From positions 310,001-374,000 of the forward strand of contig CAVTTR010000002.1 in NCBI GenBank assembly GCA_963737745.1: 64,000 nt of DNA, read 5' to 3'. Positions 46,288-55,720 of the stretch are shown here, one piece after another. The position numbers were made by a program, and so were the translations under genes. The first letter of the stretch is position 1, and each line of letters starts with the position of its first letter. Under the pieces are notes generated by a model. It made no database searches. It was not told the DNA's origin and was given only the letters and a program-made list of their open reading frames with translations. This DNA is from Bog-473 sp963737745 (GTDB lineage: Bacteria; Actinomycetota; Acidimicrobiia; Acidimicrobiales; RAAP-2).

Positions 46288-47601
46288 ATGACCGTGCGGC
46301 TCGTCGCCGACGCGGTCTTCACCGTCGACGCCAACGACACGGTGTGGCGCCCCGGTGCGGTGGAGATCGAGGACGGCTTGATCACCTGGGTCGGTGACCC
46401 GCGCCGAATGCCGCCCGAGCCGACGACGCAGGTGCAACAGTTCGGCGACGGCGGATTGCTGATGCCGGGCCTTGTCAATTGTCACGGCCACTCACCGATG
46501 ACGTTGGTGCGCAGCGCCGGCGACGGGCTGCCCCTCGACCGCTGGCTCACCGAAGCGGTCTGGCCTCGGGAAGCACTGCATGACGACGAGGATGTCTTTT
46601 GGGGGATGACGTTGGGAGCGAGCGAGATGCTCTTGAACGGCATCACCACGACATGCGAGCAGTACCTCCATGGTGCTGCGGTGGCCGACGCCGTGCTGGC
46701 CTCGGGCATCCGGTGCGTTCTCACCCCAGGCGTGTTCGACATGCCGGGCCGCGACACCGAAGGCGCCTGGAAGGGACACCTGGAGGAGGCGTGTCGCGTC
46801 TTCGACGAGATGGACGGACAAGAGGGCCGTCTGCACGTCGGGTTCGGTCCCCATGCGGCCTACAGCTTGCCGGCGGACGGTTTAGCGGCCGTGGCGCAAG
46901 AGGCGCAGCGGCGCGGGGCCATGACGCAGATCCATCTGGCCGAGACGGAGGCCGAAGGACGGGTGATCGAGGAGCGTTACGGCAAGCGCGCGCCGGCGCT
47001 CTTGGCCTCGCTCGGCGTCCTCGACGGGCGTGTGTTGGCGGCCCACGCCATCTGGCTCAACGACGCCGACATGGACGTGATGGCCGAGTACGACGTGGCG
47101 GTGGCGCATTGCCCGGGGAGCAACGGCAAGCTGGGCTCGGGCGTGGCCAAGTTGGCCGATCTGCTCGCCCGCGGGATTCGCGTCGGTCTGGGCACCGACG
47201 GGCCTGCATCGAACGACGACCTCCACCTCTGGGACGAGATGCGTCTGGCGGCCATTTTGGCCCGGGCCACGGCGGCGGATCCGGCTGCCCTCAGCTCGGC
47301 GGCTGCCCTCCGGCTGGCCACCCGAGGCGGGGGAGAGGCGCTGGGGCTCCCGGTCGGAGCCATTGCGGCGGGACGTCCAGCGGACCTCATTCGCCTCCGC
47401 ACCGACGATGCCCGCTTCGTTCCCGCCACCAATGAGGCCGAGCTGCTCGGGCACCTGGTGTGGGCCGGCGCCGGATACCTCGTCACCGACGTGTGGGTGG
47501 GCGGCACGCCCGTGGTCAAGGGGGGAGAGTGCGTGCAGATCGACAGCGAGCGAGCCCGGGCCGAGGTCGGGGAGCGAGCACTGCGCCTTTTCGCCCCGTA
47601 G
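46288..47601 (+). CDS. Amidohydrolase, MTA/SAH deaminase type
   Basis: 437 residues of the TrzA/AtzA/MtaD superfamily. Metal ligands: VNCHGHSPM (HxH), QIHLAETEAE, AHAIWLN and GTDGPASNDDLHLWDEMRLA. SLPAD and the motif RSAGDGLPLDRWL are typical for 5'-methylthioadenosine/S-adenosylhomocysteine deaminases, which make methylthioinosine or inosylhomocysteine. The adjacent 6-oxopurine phosphorylase could process the product. Substrate is inferred, not certain; guanine or chlorohydrolase activities exist in the superfamily. Confidence 0.82.
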   Translation: MTVRLVADAVFTVDANDTVWRPGAVEIEDGLITWVGDPRRMPPEPTTQVQQFGDGGLLMPGLVNCHGHSPMTLVRSAGDGLPLDRWLTEAVWPREALHDDEDVFWGMTLGASEMLLNGITTTCEQYLHGAAVADAVLASGIRCVLTPGVFDMPGRDTEGAWKGHLEEACRVFDEMDGQEGRLHVGFGPHAAYSLPADGLAAVAQEAQRRGAMTQIHLAETEAEGRVIEERYGKRAPALLASLGVLDGRVLAAHAIWLNDADMDVMAEYDVAVAHCPGSNGKLGSGVAKLADLLARGIRVGLGTDGPASNDDLHLWDEMRLAAILARATAADPAALSSAAALRLATRGGGEALGLPVGAIAAGRPADLIRLRTDDARFVPATNEAELLGHLVWAGAGYLVTDVWVGGTPVVKGGECVQIDSERARAEVGERALRLFAP

Positions 47602-47629
47602 ACCTTTTCGCCCCTTAAGCTGGACCGTT

Positions 47630-48932
47630 ATGGCAGGCTTCGTCGATCAGGCTCAATTGCACGCGCGAGCCGGCGACGGCGGAGCGGGCGCCGTGTCGTG
47701 GCGCCGTGAGGCACACGTCGACCGCGGCGGGCCCGACGGCGGTGACGGGGGGCACGGAGGCGATGTCTGGCTCGTGGCGTCGGTCAATCAATCGTCGCTG
47801 CTCGGGTTCCGGGACCATCCCTTCCGACGGGCCACCGACGGCGGCCACGGGTCGGGACAGAAGAAGCATGGCGCCCGGGGCAAGGACATCGTGGTGCAGG
47901 TCCCGGTGGGGACCGTGGTGCGCGACAACGAGGGCGCAGTGCAGTGCGATCTGGCGAGCGACGGTGACCGGTTCCTCATCGCCGAGGGTGGTCAGGGCGG
48001 GCGAGGCAATGCCCGCTTCCTCTCCAACCGTCGCCGGGCCCCCGCCTTTGCCGAACAGGGGGAGAAGGGCCAGGAGCGCTGGCTCGATATGGAGCTCAAG
48101 CTCATGGCCGACGTGGCCCTGGTGGGGTTTCCCAACGCAGGCAAGTCCACCCTGATCTCGACTGTGTCGGCGGCCAAGCCCAAGATCGCCGACTACCCGT
48201 TCACGACCCTGGTGCCGCATCTCGGAGTCGTGCGGGTCGGTGGCGTGCGCGATGGCACCGAGTTCGTCATGGCCGACATCCCCGGACTGGTCGAGGGTGC
48301 GGCCGAGGGCAAGGGCCTGGGGCACCGTTTCCTCCGCCACATTGAGCGAGCCCGGGTGCTGGTGGTCCTGCTCGATCTCGATCCCCAGGCCGAACATGGC
48401 CCCGAGGACCAACTTCGCATTCTGCTGGGGGAATTGGGCGGCTACCAACCCGAACTGCTCGAGCGTCCTCGCCTCATTGTGGGCAGCAAACATGATCTCC
48501 TGTCGACCGACGCCGACGCCGACTCCGACGCCGACTCCGACGGCGCAAACGCCAGGGCCGACTCGATCTGTGATCTCGTCCTTTCGTCAGCGACCGCGCG
48601 ACGGTGTGCAGACCCTTATCGAGAAACTGGCCGCCCTCGTCCAAGAGGTCAGGGCTGCGGCCGTGGTCGAGGCCACCGGCGCCATCGTGATCCACCGCCC
48701 CGTGCCCGAAGGCGTCGACGTGCAGCGGATCGCCCCTGGGAGCTGGCGCGTGGTGGGCCGGGTGGCCGAGCGCGCCGTGGCCTTCTCAGACCTCAACGAC
48801 GTGGGCGCCCTCGATGAGGCGGTCAAGCGCCTGCGCCGCCTCGGCGTCGACCGGGCCCTGTCGCGGGCCGGGGTGCGTGACGGCGACGAGGTCACCGTGG
48901 GCAACATGACCTTCACCTGGGAGCACCCGTGA
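47630..48932 (+). CDS. obgE: GTPase Obg, frameshifted
   Basis: Glycine-rich Obg fold (GDGGAGAVSWRREAHVDRGG, GGDGGHGGDVWLVA), G domain with G1 GFPNAGKST, Switch DYPFTTL, G3 DIPGLVEGA and G4-like GSKHD. Between G4 and G5 sits an unusual DADADSDADSDG run. A one-base insertion near 48597 shifts to the frame that carries GVQTLIEKLAALVQEV and the C-terminal OCT domain, to 48932. A ribosome-assembly and stress GTPase, normally essential. The end overlaps proB by four bases. Confidence 0.93.
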
Positions 48933-50014
48933 CCGAGGTGGCGCGCTCCGTCGTGGTCAAGGTGGGCTCGTCCTCGGTGACGCCCGAGACCGTCCACCGT
49001 CTGTGCGCCGAGATCGCCGAGCTGCGTGTCGCCGGCCACACGGTCGTGGTCGTGACGTCGGGCGCCATCGCGGCCGGATGGAGCGCACTGGGCCGGGGCG
49101 AGAAGCGTCCGGCCGACCCCGCCGTGCTCCAGGCCGTGTCAGCTGTGGGCCAGCACCGCCTGATGCGCACCTGGCAGGACGGGTTGGATCCGCACGGCCT
49201 CCTGGCCGGTCAGGTGCTCTTGGCCCCGCTGGACTTCGTGCACCGCACGCAGTACCTGCACGCACGGGGGACGTTGGACCACCTCATTGAGCTGGGGGTC
49301 GTCCCGGTGGTCAACGAGAACGATGCGGTGGCCGATGAGGAGATCCGCTTCGGGGACAACGATCGACTGGCCGCGCTGGTGGCGCACCTGGTCCGGGCCG
49401 ATTTGCTCCTGCTTCTCACCGATGCGCCCGGGCTCCTGACGGCCGATCCCCGCCTGGTCGCCGAGGCGTCCCTGATCGACGAGGTGGTGGAGATCGACCA
49501 GCGCCTCGAGCAGATGGCCGGCGGGGCGGGCAGCGCCGTCGGGAGTGGCGGCATGGCCTCGAAGGTGGCCGCAGCCAAAATAGCGACCTGGTCCGGCGTG
49601 GAGACGATGATCGCCGACGCGGCGCGTCCGGGAGTCCTGGTCGCCGCCGTGGCGGGGGAGTCGGGGGTGGGCACGGTGTTTCGGGCCCGACCCCAGCGCC
49701 TCTCGGCCCGCAAGCTGTGGATTGCCTTCGCCCTGGGCGCTTCGGGACGTCTGACCGTGGATCAGGGAGCCCAGGCGGCCCTGGCCGAGGGCGGGCGCTC
49801 GCTCCTCCCGGCCGGCGTGGTGGCGGCCGAGGGCGATTTCGGGCTCGATGATGCGGTCGAGATCGTCGGACCCGACGGCAAGGTCTTCGCCAAGGGATTG
49901 GTCCGGATGGGCGCGGCTCGCTCAGCTGAGTGGATTGGTCGGCGCACCGATCAGCTACCCGAGGACATGTCCCACCTGGTAATTCATCGCGACGATCTGG
50001 TCCTTGTACGATAA
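48929..50014 (+). CDS. proB: Glutamate 5-kinase
   Basis: 361 residues. Amino-acid kinase domain (VVKVGSSSVT, VVTSGAIAAGWSALG, VPVVNENDAVADEEIRFGDN, GSGGMASKVAAAKIATWSGV) and a C-terminal PUA domain (GRLTVDQGAQAALAEGGRSL). First step of proline synthesis, usually feedback-inhibited by proline. GTG start overlaps obgE (GTGA). Confidence 0.96.
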   Translation: MTEVARSVVVKVGSSSVTPETVHRLCAEIAELRVAGHTVVVVTSGAIAAGWSALGRGEKRPADPAVLQAVSAVGQHRLMRTWQDGLDPHGLLAGQVLLAPLDFVHRTQYLHARGTLDHLIELGVVPVVNENDAVADEEIRFGDNDRLAALVAHLVRADLLLLLTDAPGLLTADPRLVAEASLIDEVVEIDQRLEQMAGGAGSAVGSGGMASKVAAAKIATWSGVETMIADAARPGVLVAAVAGESGVGTVFRARPQRLSARKLWIAFALGASGRLTVDQGAQAALAEGGRSLLPAGVVAAEGDFGLDDAVEIVGPDGKVFAKGLVRMGAARSAEWIGRRTDQLPEDMSHLVIHRDDLVLVR

Positions 50015-50018
50015 TCCG

Positions 50019-51317
50019 GTGACCACGTCAGAACTAGGGGAGCTGGCGCGCCGCGTCCAGGCCGCGTCCCGACTGGTTGGCCGCGCTCCTGGTCCAGTTC
50101 GTGATGACGCCCTCCGCATGGCCGCCGACCTCCTCGACGAGGAATGGGAGGCGCTGCTCGAAGCCAACCGGGGTGACCTCGCCCGCGCCGAGTCAGCGGG
50201 GATGGCGGCGTCGGCCCAGGATCGCCTGCGACTGACCGAGGCGAGGGTACGCGCCATGGCCAGTGGGCTGCGCAAGGTGGCCGGACTGGCCGACCCGGTC
50301 GGCGAGGTGCTCGAGGGTTGGGTGCGGCCGAACGGGCTACGGGTATCGAGGGTGCGAGTGCCGCTCGGCGTGATCGGCGTGATCTACGAGAACCGGCCGA
50401 ATGTGACGAGCGATGCCGCCGGACTCTGCCTCAAGGCCGGGAATGCCGCGTTCCTGCGAGGCTCGGCCTCGGCGCTCGAATCCAACCGGGCCATCGTGTC
50501 CGTCCTCCGCCGTGCCGCCAGCAAGGCGGGCCTGCCCGAGGATGCGATCGCTCTGGTGGAGGACACCTCGCACGAGACGGCGGTGGCCTTCATGCGCTTG
50601 CGCGGGCTCATCGACTGCCTCATCCCTCGGGGCGGTCCCGGGCTGATCGCCTCGCTGCTCGAGAATGCCACCGTGCCCTACGTGCTCGACGGTGATGGCA
50701 ACTGCCACGTCTACGTGGACGCGGCGGCCGATCTCTCCATGGCGCTCGACATAGTGGTGAACGCCAAAACACACCGTTTCGGCGTGTGCAATGCGGCCGA
50801 GTCGATATTGGTGCACGCGGCCGTGGCCGAGACGTTCCTGCCCACCATGGCCGCAGCCTTGACGAGGGCCGGGGTGGAGCTACGCGGCGACGAGCGTGTG
50901 CGCTCGATCGTGCACGGGGCCTTTGTCTCGAAAGAGGCAGACGCTTCCGACGAGGCCATCGTCGTCAACCTGGCGGACGAGTCCGACTTTGCCGCCGAAT
51001 TCTTGGCGCCGATCGTTGCCGTGGGTGTGGTCGACGATCTGGACGGTGCCATGGCGCACATCACCCGCTACAGCTCGGGGCACTCCGAAGCGATCGTGAC
51101 CACCGACGTGCGAGCGGCGGACCGCTTCGTGATCGAGGTCGACGCGGCCGCCGTATTGGTGAACGCCTCGACCCGGTTCATCGATGGTGAGGAGCTGGGT
51201 TTGGGTGCCGAAGTTGGAATTTCTACGCAAAAGCTGCATGCACGAGGACCGATGGGAGTAAAGGAGTTGACCAGCGTGAAATGGGTTGTGCGGGGTGACG
51301 GGCAGGTGCGGCAGTGA
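50019..51317 (+). CDS. proA: Gamma-glutamyl phosphate reductase
   Basis: 432 residues. Aldehyde-dehydrogenase fold; catalytic Cys in HRFGVCNAAESILVH, NADPH region YENRPNVTSDAAGLCLKAGN, and GTEVGIS-like GLGAEVGISTQKLHARGPMG near the end. Second step of proline synthesis. GTG 50019, four bases after the proB stop, gives the normal N terminus; the upstream TTG 50004 overlaps proB. The stop overlaps the MoxR start by four bases. Confidence 0.95.
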   Translation: MTTSELGELARRVQAASRLVGRAPGPVRDDALRMAADLLDEEWEALLEANRGDLARAESAGMAASAQDRLRLTEARVRAMASGLRKVAGLADPVGEVLEGWVRPNGLRVSRVRVPLGVIGVIYENRPNVTSDAAGLCLKAGNAAFLRGSASALESNRAIVSVLRRAASKAGLPEDAIALVEDTSHETAVAFMRLRGLIDCLIPRGGPGLIASLLENATVPYVLDGDGNCHVYVDAAADLSMALDIVVNAKTHRFGVCNAAESILVHAAVAETFLPTMAAALTRAGVELRGDERVRSIVHGAFVSKEADASDEAIVVNLADESDFAAEFLAPIVAVGVVDDLDGAMAHITRYSSGHSEAIVTTDVRAADRFVIEVDAAAVLVNASTRFIDGEELGLGAEVGISTQKLHARGPMGVKELTSVKWVVRGDGQVRQ

Positions 51318-52333
51318 GCGCAGCGTCTAAAGGAGATAGCCAGGTGGACGGCAAGGACGGCAAGGACGGCGCGGGCGATGTGGCCCGGGCGGCGGCCAAG
51401 CTGGGTCTGCCCGATGTCGGGCCACCGCGGTTCGCCTCGTTGGACGACGTGCGCAGTGGGCTGGGAGACGTCGGCTATTTGGCCGACGAGTCCATCAGCG
51501 GTGTGGTGTATCTCGCCGACCGGTTGGCCAAGCCGGTTCTGGTCGAAGGACCAGCCGGGACGGGCAAGACGCAGTTGGCCAAGTCGGTGGCCGAGCTCAC
51601 CGGCGCCCGGCTCATACGACTCCAGTGTTACGAGGGCCTGGACGAGTCCAAGGCGCTCTACGAATGGAACTATCGCAAACAACTCCTGCGCATCCAGGCC
51701 GGCGGTCCTGGCGAGATCGAGAGTGGAGGGACGAGCGCAGACGGCGATGGACATCGGGGCCCATCGTGGAAGGAACTGGAGGAGGACATCTTCTCCGAGG
51801 AGTTCCTCTTGACCCGTCCCTTGCTCGAGGCCATCCGCTCCACCGATCCGGTTGTCCTTCTGATCGACGAGGTGGACCGGGTCGAGCTGGAGACTGAAGC
51901 GCTGCTGCTCGAGATTCTGAGCGAATACCAGGTCTCCATCCCCGAGCTGGGAACGGTGCGAGCCACTCGCCTGCCCATGGTCTTTTTGACCTCGAACAAC
52001 ACCCGCGAGCTCAGCGAAGCCCTCAAGCGCCGCTGTCTGTACCTGCATATCGACTACCCCGATCTCGAACGGGAGCGGGCGATCGTGCGCACGCGGGTCC
52101 CCGGCATCACCGAGGAGTTAGCGGACCAGGTGGCGCGCATCGTGCGCTCCTTGCGTACCTTGGAGCTCCGCAAGGCCCCTTCGGTCTCCGAGACCCTTGA
52201 CTGGGCCCGCACCTTGGTGATTCTGGGCACGGAGACCATCGATGCGGCCGGAGCCCGGGACACGCTGCACATCTTGTTGAAGTACCAATCCGACATCGAT
52301 CGGGCCGCCAAGGAACTGCTCTCGGAGAGCTGA
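51314..52333 (+). CDS. MoxR-family AAA+ ATPase
   Basis: 339 residues. Walker A VEGPAGTGKTQLAKS, substrate-region CYEGLDESKALYEWNYRKQL, Walker B VVLLIDEVDR, sensor 1 MVFLTSNNTRELSEALKRRC. The N-terminal 40 residues are Gly/Lys/Asp-rich and variable. MoxR ATPases work with VWA proteins to mature or insert cofactors into target enzymes; the partner is the next gene, whose start overlaps the stop by one base. The client is not in the window. Confidence 0.92.
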   Translation: MSAASKGDSQVDGKDGKDGAGDVARAAAKLGLPDVGPPRFASLDDVRSGLGDVGYLADESISGVVYLADRLAKPVLVEGPAGTGKTQLAKSVAELTGARLIRLQCYEGLDESKALYEWNYRKQLLRIQAGGPGEIESGGTSADGDGHRGPSWKELEEDIFSEEFLLTRPLLEAIRSTDPVVLLIDEVDRVELETEALLLEILSEYQVSIPELGTVRATRLPMVFLTSNNTRELSEALKRRCLYLHIDYPDLERERAIVRTRVPGITEELADQVARIVRSLRTLELRKAPSVSETLDWARTLVILGTETIDAAGARDTLHILLKYQSDIDRAAKELLSES

Positions 52334-53784
52334 TGCTCGATCTTCTCTCGGACTTTGTCACCGAGCTGCGCAAGGCCGGCCTGCCCGTCTCGTTGACCGA
52401 GCATCTCGATGCGGCGGAGGCCGTCCATCACATCCCCCTCGAGGATCGTGAGGGCTTGAAGTACACGCTGGCGGCGACGCTGGTGAAGTCCTCGTCGCAC
52501 TGGCACGTCTTCGAGACGGCCTTCGAGGTCTTCTTCGCCGTGCGCTCACATTCGACCCTCGGCCAGGACGTGGACGCGGAGGGCAACGAGCTCGGTGAAA
52601 ATGGCGAGGGCGCCGAACCCGGCGTGAACGGCCAACGAGGACGCGGCAGGGGCGCGGGAGGCGGCGGCGAAGGAATGTCGGCCGAGGAGCTAGCGGAGAT
52701 GTTGTTCAAGTCTCTCGTCTCGTCCGACCATGGCCTCATGCATGCCGTGGCGAGGGCAGCCGTTGATCGTTACGCCGGTATGGAGCCGGGGCGACCCGTC
52801 GGCGGGACCTATTACCTCTATCGCACGCTGCGGAACCTTTATCTCGACAAAATGCTCAAGCAGCTGATGGAGCAGGCCAAAGCGGGCGCGGTGGGCGGGG
52901 ACCTGACCGACCTCGAAGAGCGCCTGGCGGCCGACGAGTACAAGGCCCGCATCGAGCGCTTCCGCCAAGCGGTGGAGACCGAGATCAGGCGCCGGCTGGT
53001 CGAGGACCGGGGTTCCGAGGCCTTGGCCAAATCGGTGCGCAAGCCGTTGCCTGAGGACATCGACGTGATGCACGCCACCAGGGAGGAACTGGCGATGCTC
53101 CAGCGCGTGCTGCAGCCGCTGTCACGCAAGTTGGCCGTCCGGCTGACCCGTAAGCGTCGCCACGGCCACAAGGGTCCGCTCGACTTCCGGGCCACGGTTC
53201 GGCGCTCGCTCTCGACCGGTGGGGTGCCCATTGAGCCCCGCTTTCGTCATCCCCGTCCGAGCAAGCCGGAGATCTTCGTCATCGCCGACATCTCGGGCTC
53301 GGTGGCGTCCTTCGCCCGTTTCACCCTGCACTTGGTCTACGCCATCAGTGCCCAGTTCTCCAAGGTGCGGAGCTTCGTCTTCGTCGACGGTATCGACGAG
53401 GTCACTCGTTTCTTCGAAGGCGTGATCGACCCGGCCGACGCCGTGGCGCGCATCAACGAGGAGGCCGATGTCATCTGGGTCGACGGCCATTCGGACTACG
53501 GTCACGCGCTGGGCGAGTTCCACCGGCGCTGGGGTGACCAGGTGACGGCTCGTTCGAGCGTCTTGTTGCTCGGCGACGCGCGTAACAACTATCACGACTC
53601 GCAGTCGTGGGTGATCGAGGACCTGCGGCGCCGGGCCCGCCACGTGTACTGGCTCAATCCCGAGCCGCGTGACTACTGGGGCTCCGGCGACTCCATCGTC
53701 GGGGAGTACGCCGCGCACTGCGACGAAGTGGTGGAGTGCCGGACGCTGCGCCAACTGGAGCTCTTCGTCGGCAATTTGACGTGA
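52333..53784 (+). CDS. VWA-domain protein, CoxE-like
   Basis: 483 residues. N-terminal helical region (LLSDFVTELRKAGLPVSLTE), a glycine-rich linker about residues 90-116, then a C-terminal von Willebrand A domain with MIDAS motif DISGSVASF (about 318) and RSSVLLLGDARNNYHDSQSW. CoxE-like proteins pair with MoxR ATPases in, for example, CO dehydrogenase maturation. Tight coupling to the ATPase supports a joint complex. Confidence 0.9.
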   Translation: MLDLLSDFVTELRKAGLPVSLTEHLDAAEAVHHIPLEDREGLKYTLAATLVKSSSHWHVFETAFEVFFAVRSHSTLGQDVDAEGNELGENGEGAEPGVNGQRGRGRGAGGGGEGMSAEELAEMLFKSLVSSDHGLMHAVARAAVDRYAGMEPGRPVGGTYYLYRTLRNLYLDKMLKQLMEQAKAGAVGGDLTDLEERLAADEYKARIERFRQAVETEIRRRLVEDRGSEALAKSVRKPLPEDIDVMHATREELAMLQRVLQPLSRKLAVRLTRKRRHGHKGPLDFRATVRRSLSTGGVPIEPRFRHPRPSKPEIFVIADISGSVASFARFTLHLVYAISAQFSKVRSFVFVDGIDEVTRFFEGVIDPADAVARINEEADVIWVDGHSDYGHALGEFHRRWGDQVTARSSVLLLGDARNNYHDSQSWVIEDLRRRARHVYWLNPEPRDYWGSGDSIVGEYAAHCDEVVECRTLRQLELFVGNLT

Positions 53785-54545
53785 CCGAGGCGTCGACCGA
53801 CGGCGACCCTACGTCGAGCGACGAGAGCGGTGCCGCAGAGTTGCTGCGCACGTCGTTCGGTGTGCCCCCTGGCGTCAAGCGTGTGTTTACCCCGACGGAC
53901 GGAAGCACCCGTATCGTGCTCGTCCGCCACGGCGAGGCGGTGTGCAATGTGAACGGCATCGTCGGAGGTCAGTTGGGCTGTACCGGACTTACCGATCTGG
54001 GACGTCGCCAAGTGAACGCATTGGCGGAACGGCTCTCTCGAACGTGCGAGATCGAGGGAGCACGTGTCCTCTATGCCTCGACCTTGGCCCGGGCGGTGGA
54101 GACGGCGCAAATAATCCGACCGGTGGTCGGCCACGGTGATCTCGAGATCGTCGAAGATCGTGCGTTGAGTGAGCTCTTTCCGGGAGAAGCAGACGGGCTC
54201 GGATGGCAAGAGGTGGTCGATCGTTTCGGCGTGCCCGAATGGGACACCGATCCCGACACGCCCATCGCGCCGGGCGGCGAAAGCTGGTCGGGTTTCGTGC
54301 GCCGCGCCTCAGAAGCGGTGCATGCGTTGGCCGAACGCCATCCCGGTCAGCAGGTTGTGGCCGCCGTCCACGCCGGCGTCATTGAAGCCACCATGCTGGC
54401 CAACCTCGATATTCCACTGAGCTCGTCCCAGCGCGGTTGGACCCGGATTGTGCATGCGTCACTGACCGAATGGGAGTGGGCACCGCTCCAGAAACGTTGG
54501 ATCCTGCTGCGGTTCAACGATGCCTGCGGGATACCGACGACGTAG
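53781..54545 (+). CDS. Histidine phosphatase (phosphoglycerate-mutase-like)
   Basis: 254 residues. Catalytic RHG motif in IVLVRHGEAVCN, second conserved Arg in LYASTLARAVETAQ, Glu in LSELFPGEADGL and His in VVAAVHAGVIEATM. An N-terminal tail of about 45 polar residues precedes the domain. GTG 53781 overlaps the VWA gene stop (GTGA), so it belongs to the same operon. Substrate unknown. Confidence 0.88.
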   Translation: MTEASTDGDPTSSDESGAAELLRTSFGVPPGVKRVFTPTDGSTRIVLVRHGEAVCNVNGIVGGQLGCTGLTDLGRRQVNALAERLSRTCEIEGARVLYASTLARAVETAQIIRPVVGHGDLEIVEDRALSELFPGEADGLGWQEVVDRFGVPEWDTDPDTPIAPGGESWSGFVRRASEAVHALAERHPGQQVVAAVHAGVIEATMLANLDIPLSSSQRGWTRIVHASLTEWEWAPLQKRWILLRFNDACGIPTT

Positions 54546-54571
54546 CGACCGCTGGGCTTCCCTCGTCGAGG

Positions 54572-55501
54572 TCACGGGGACGCTGGGGGTCCAACCGCCT
54601 CCTCGTTTGCGCTGCCGGGGACCGGCGGCGGAGCATCGTGCCAAGGCCGCACATAGGCGAGCCAAATGGCTGCGCCTACGAGCAAGGTCACACACAGAAC
54701 CCAGCCCAGAGCGGTCGTCCCAAGTCCTGCATACTTCAGCCCTGATGCGAAGATCACAAAGGTAATCGCTGGCCGAACGTACCTATCCGGCGCCCTCGAG
54801 GAGATAAGCGACCCTACGATGACGGCCGGGATGCTCCCGATGATGATCGACGTAGTGACCGAGAACTCGACGCGTCCGAAGGCGAGAGCACCGAGTGCGG
54901 CAGCGGCGGTGAGTGGGACTGCCTGGGTGAGGTCAGTGCCTACCAACTGGTTGGCGCCAAGCATGGGATAGAGGAAGAGCAGCATCACAATCATCAAGGA
55001 GCCCGAGCCGACCGACGTCATCCCGACGATCAGGCCACCGACCATGCCGATCGCAACGGTGGGGATGGGGCGGACGGCGAGTCCGTGAATGATCGCTACG
55101 CGTTCGTGGCCTCCCCGACGGTCGAGGAAGTATCGGATCACCATGGCCGCTGCCCCCACCAAAAGTGCGGCACCCAGTGCCTTCTCGATATTGGTCTGTG
55201 ATGTCGTGGTGTGACCCATGACATGGAGGACATAAGAGCCGAGGAAGGCCGTCGGCACGGATCCGACCACCATCCAACCGACCAGGCGGAAGTTCACCGT
55301 CTTCTTTGCCATGTGAATCGCCGCCCCAAATGGGCGCATGAAGACGGCGGCGACGAGATCGCTGGAGATGGCAGTCGATGGCTTCACATTGAACAACAGG
55401 ATCAGCATTGGCGTCATCAGTGCGCCGCCTCCTGCTCCCGTTAGCCCCACGAGGAACCCGATGATTGCACTCCCGAGGACGATGTACGGATCAATATTCA
55501 C
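54572..55501 (-). CDS. TSUP (TauE/SafE) family anion exporter
   Basis: 309 residues with eight to nine hydrophobic segments in two homologous halves, each with the TSUP motif: FLVGLTGAGGGALMTPML in the first, LIVGMTSVGSGSLMIVML in the second. Family members export sulfite or sulfoacetate-type anions. GTG 55501 has GAGGG seven bases upstream. It converges on the phosphatase gene. Confidence 0.9.
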   Translation of the reverse strand: MNIDPYIVLGSAIIGFLVGLTGAGGGALMTPMLILLFNVKPSTAISSDLVAAVFMRPFGAAIHMAKKTVNFRLVGWMVVGSVPTAFLGSYVLHVMGHTTTSQTNIEKALGAALLVGAAAMVIRYFLDRRGGHERVAIIHGLAVRPIPTVAIGMVGGLIVGMTSVGSGSLMIVMLLFLYPMLGANQLVGTDLTQAVPLTAAAALGALAFGRVEFSVTTSIIIGSIPAVIVGSLISSRAPDRYVRPAITFVIFASGLKYAGLGTTALGWVLCVTLLVGAAIWLAYVRPWHDAPPPVPGSANEEAVGPPASP

Positions 55502-55720
55502 GAATGTCCCTCAACTTCTGATCGGAGCAACGGCGATTTAGGATATGTCAACTCGATTAGCCTCGTTCTTGAACGTCGGGTCATCGTGCGGGCAAGAGAG
55601 TGCCACCTTTACGCCGGCCGAGGTTAGTCAGTGGGGCACCGGAATGATTGGTGAGGCGAGTTGAGTCCTGCAGCGGGGCGCTTTACCCTACGCAAGCCGC
55701 CAAACCGATCGGAGACTGCC

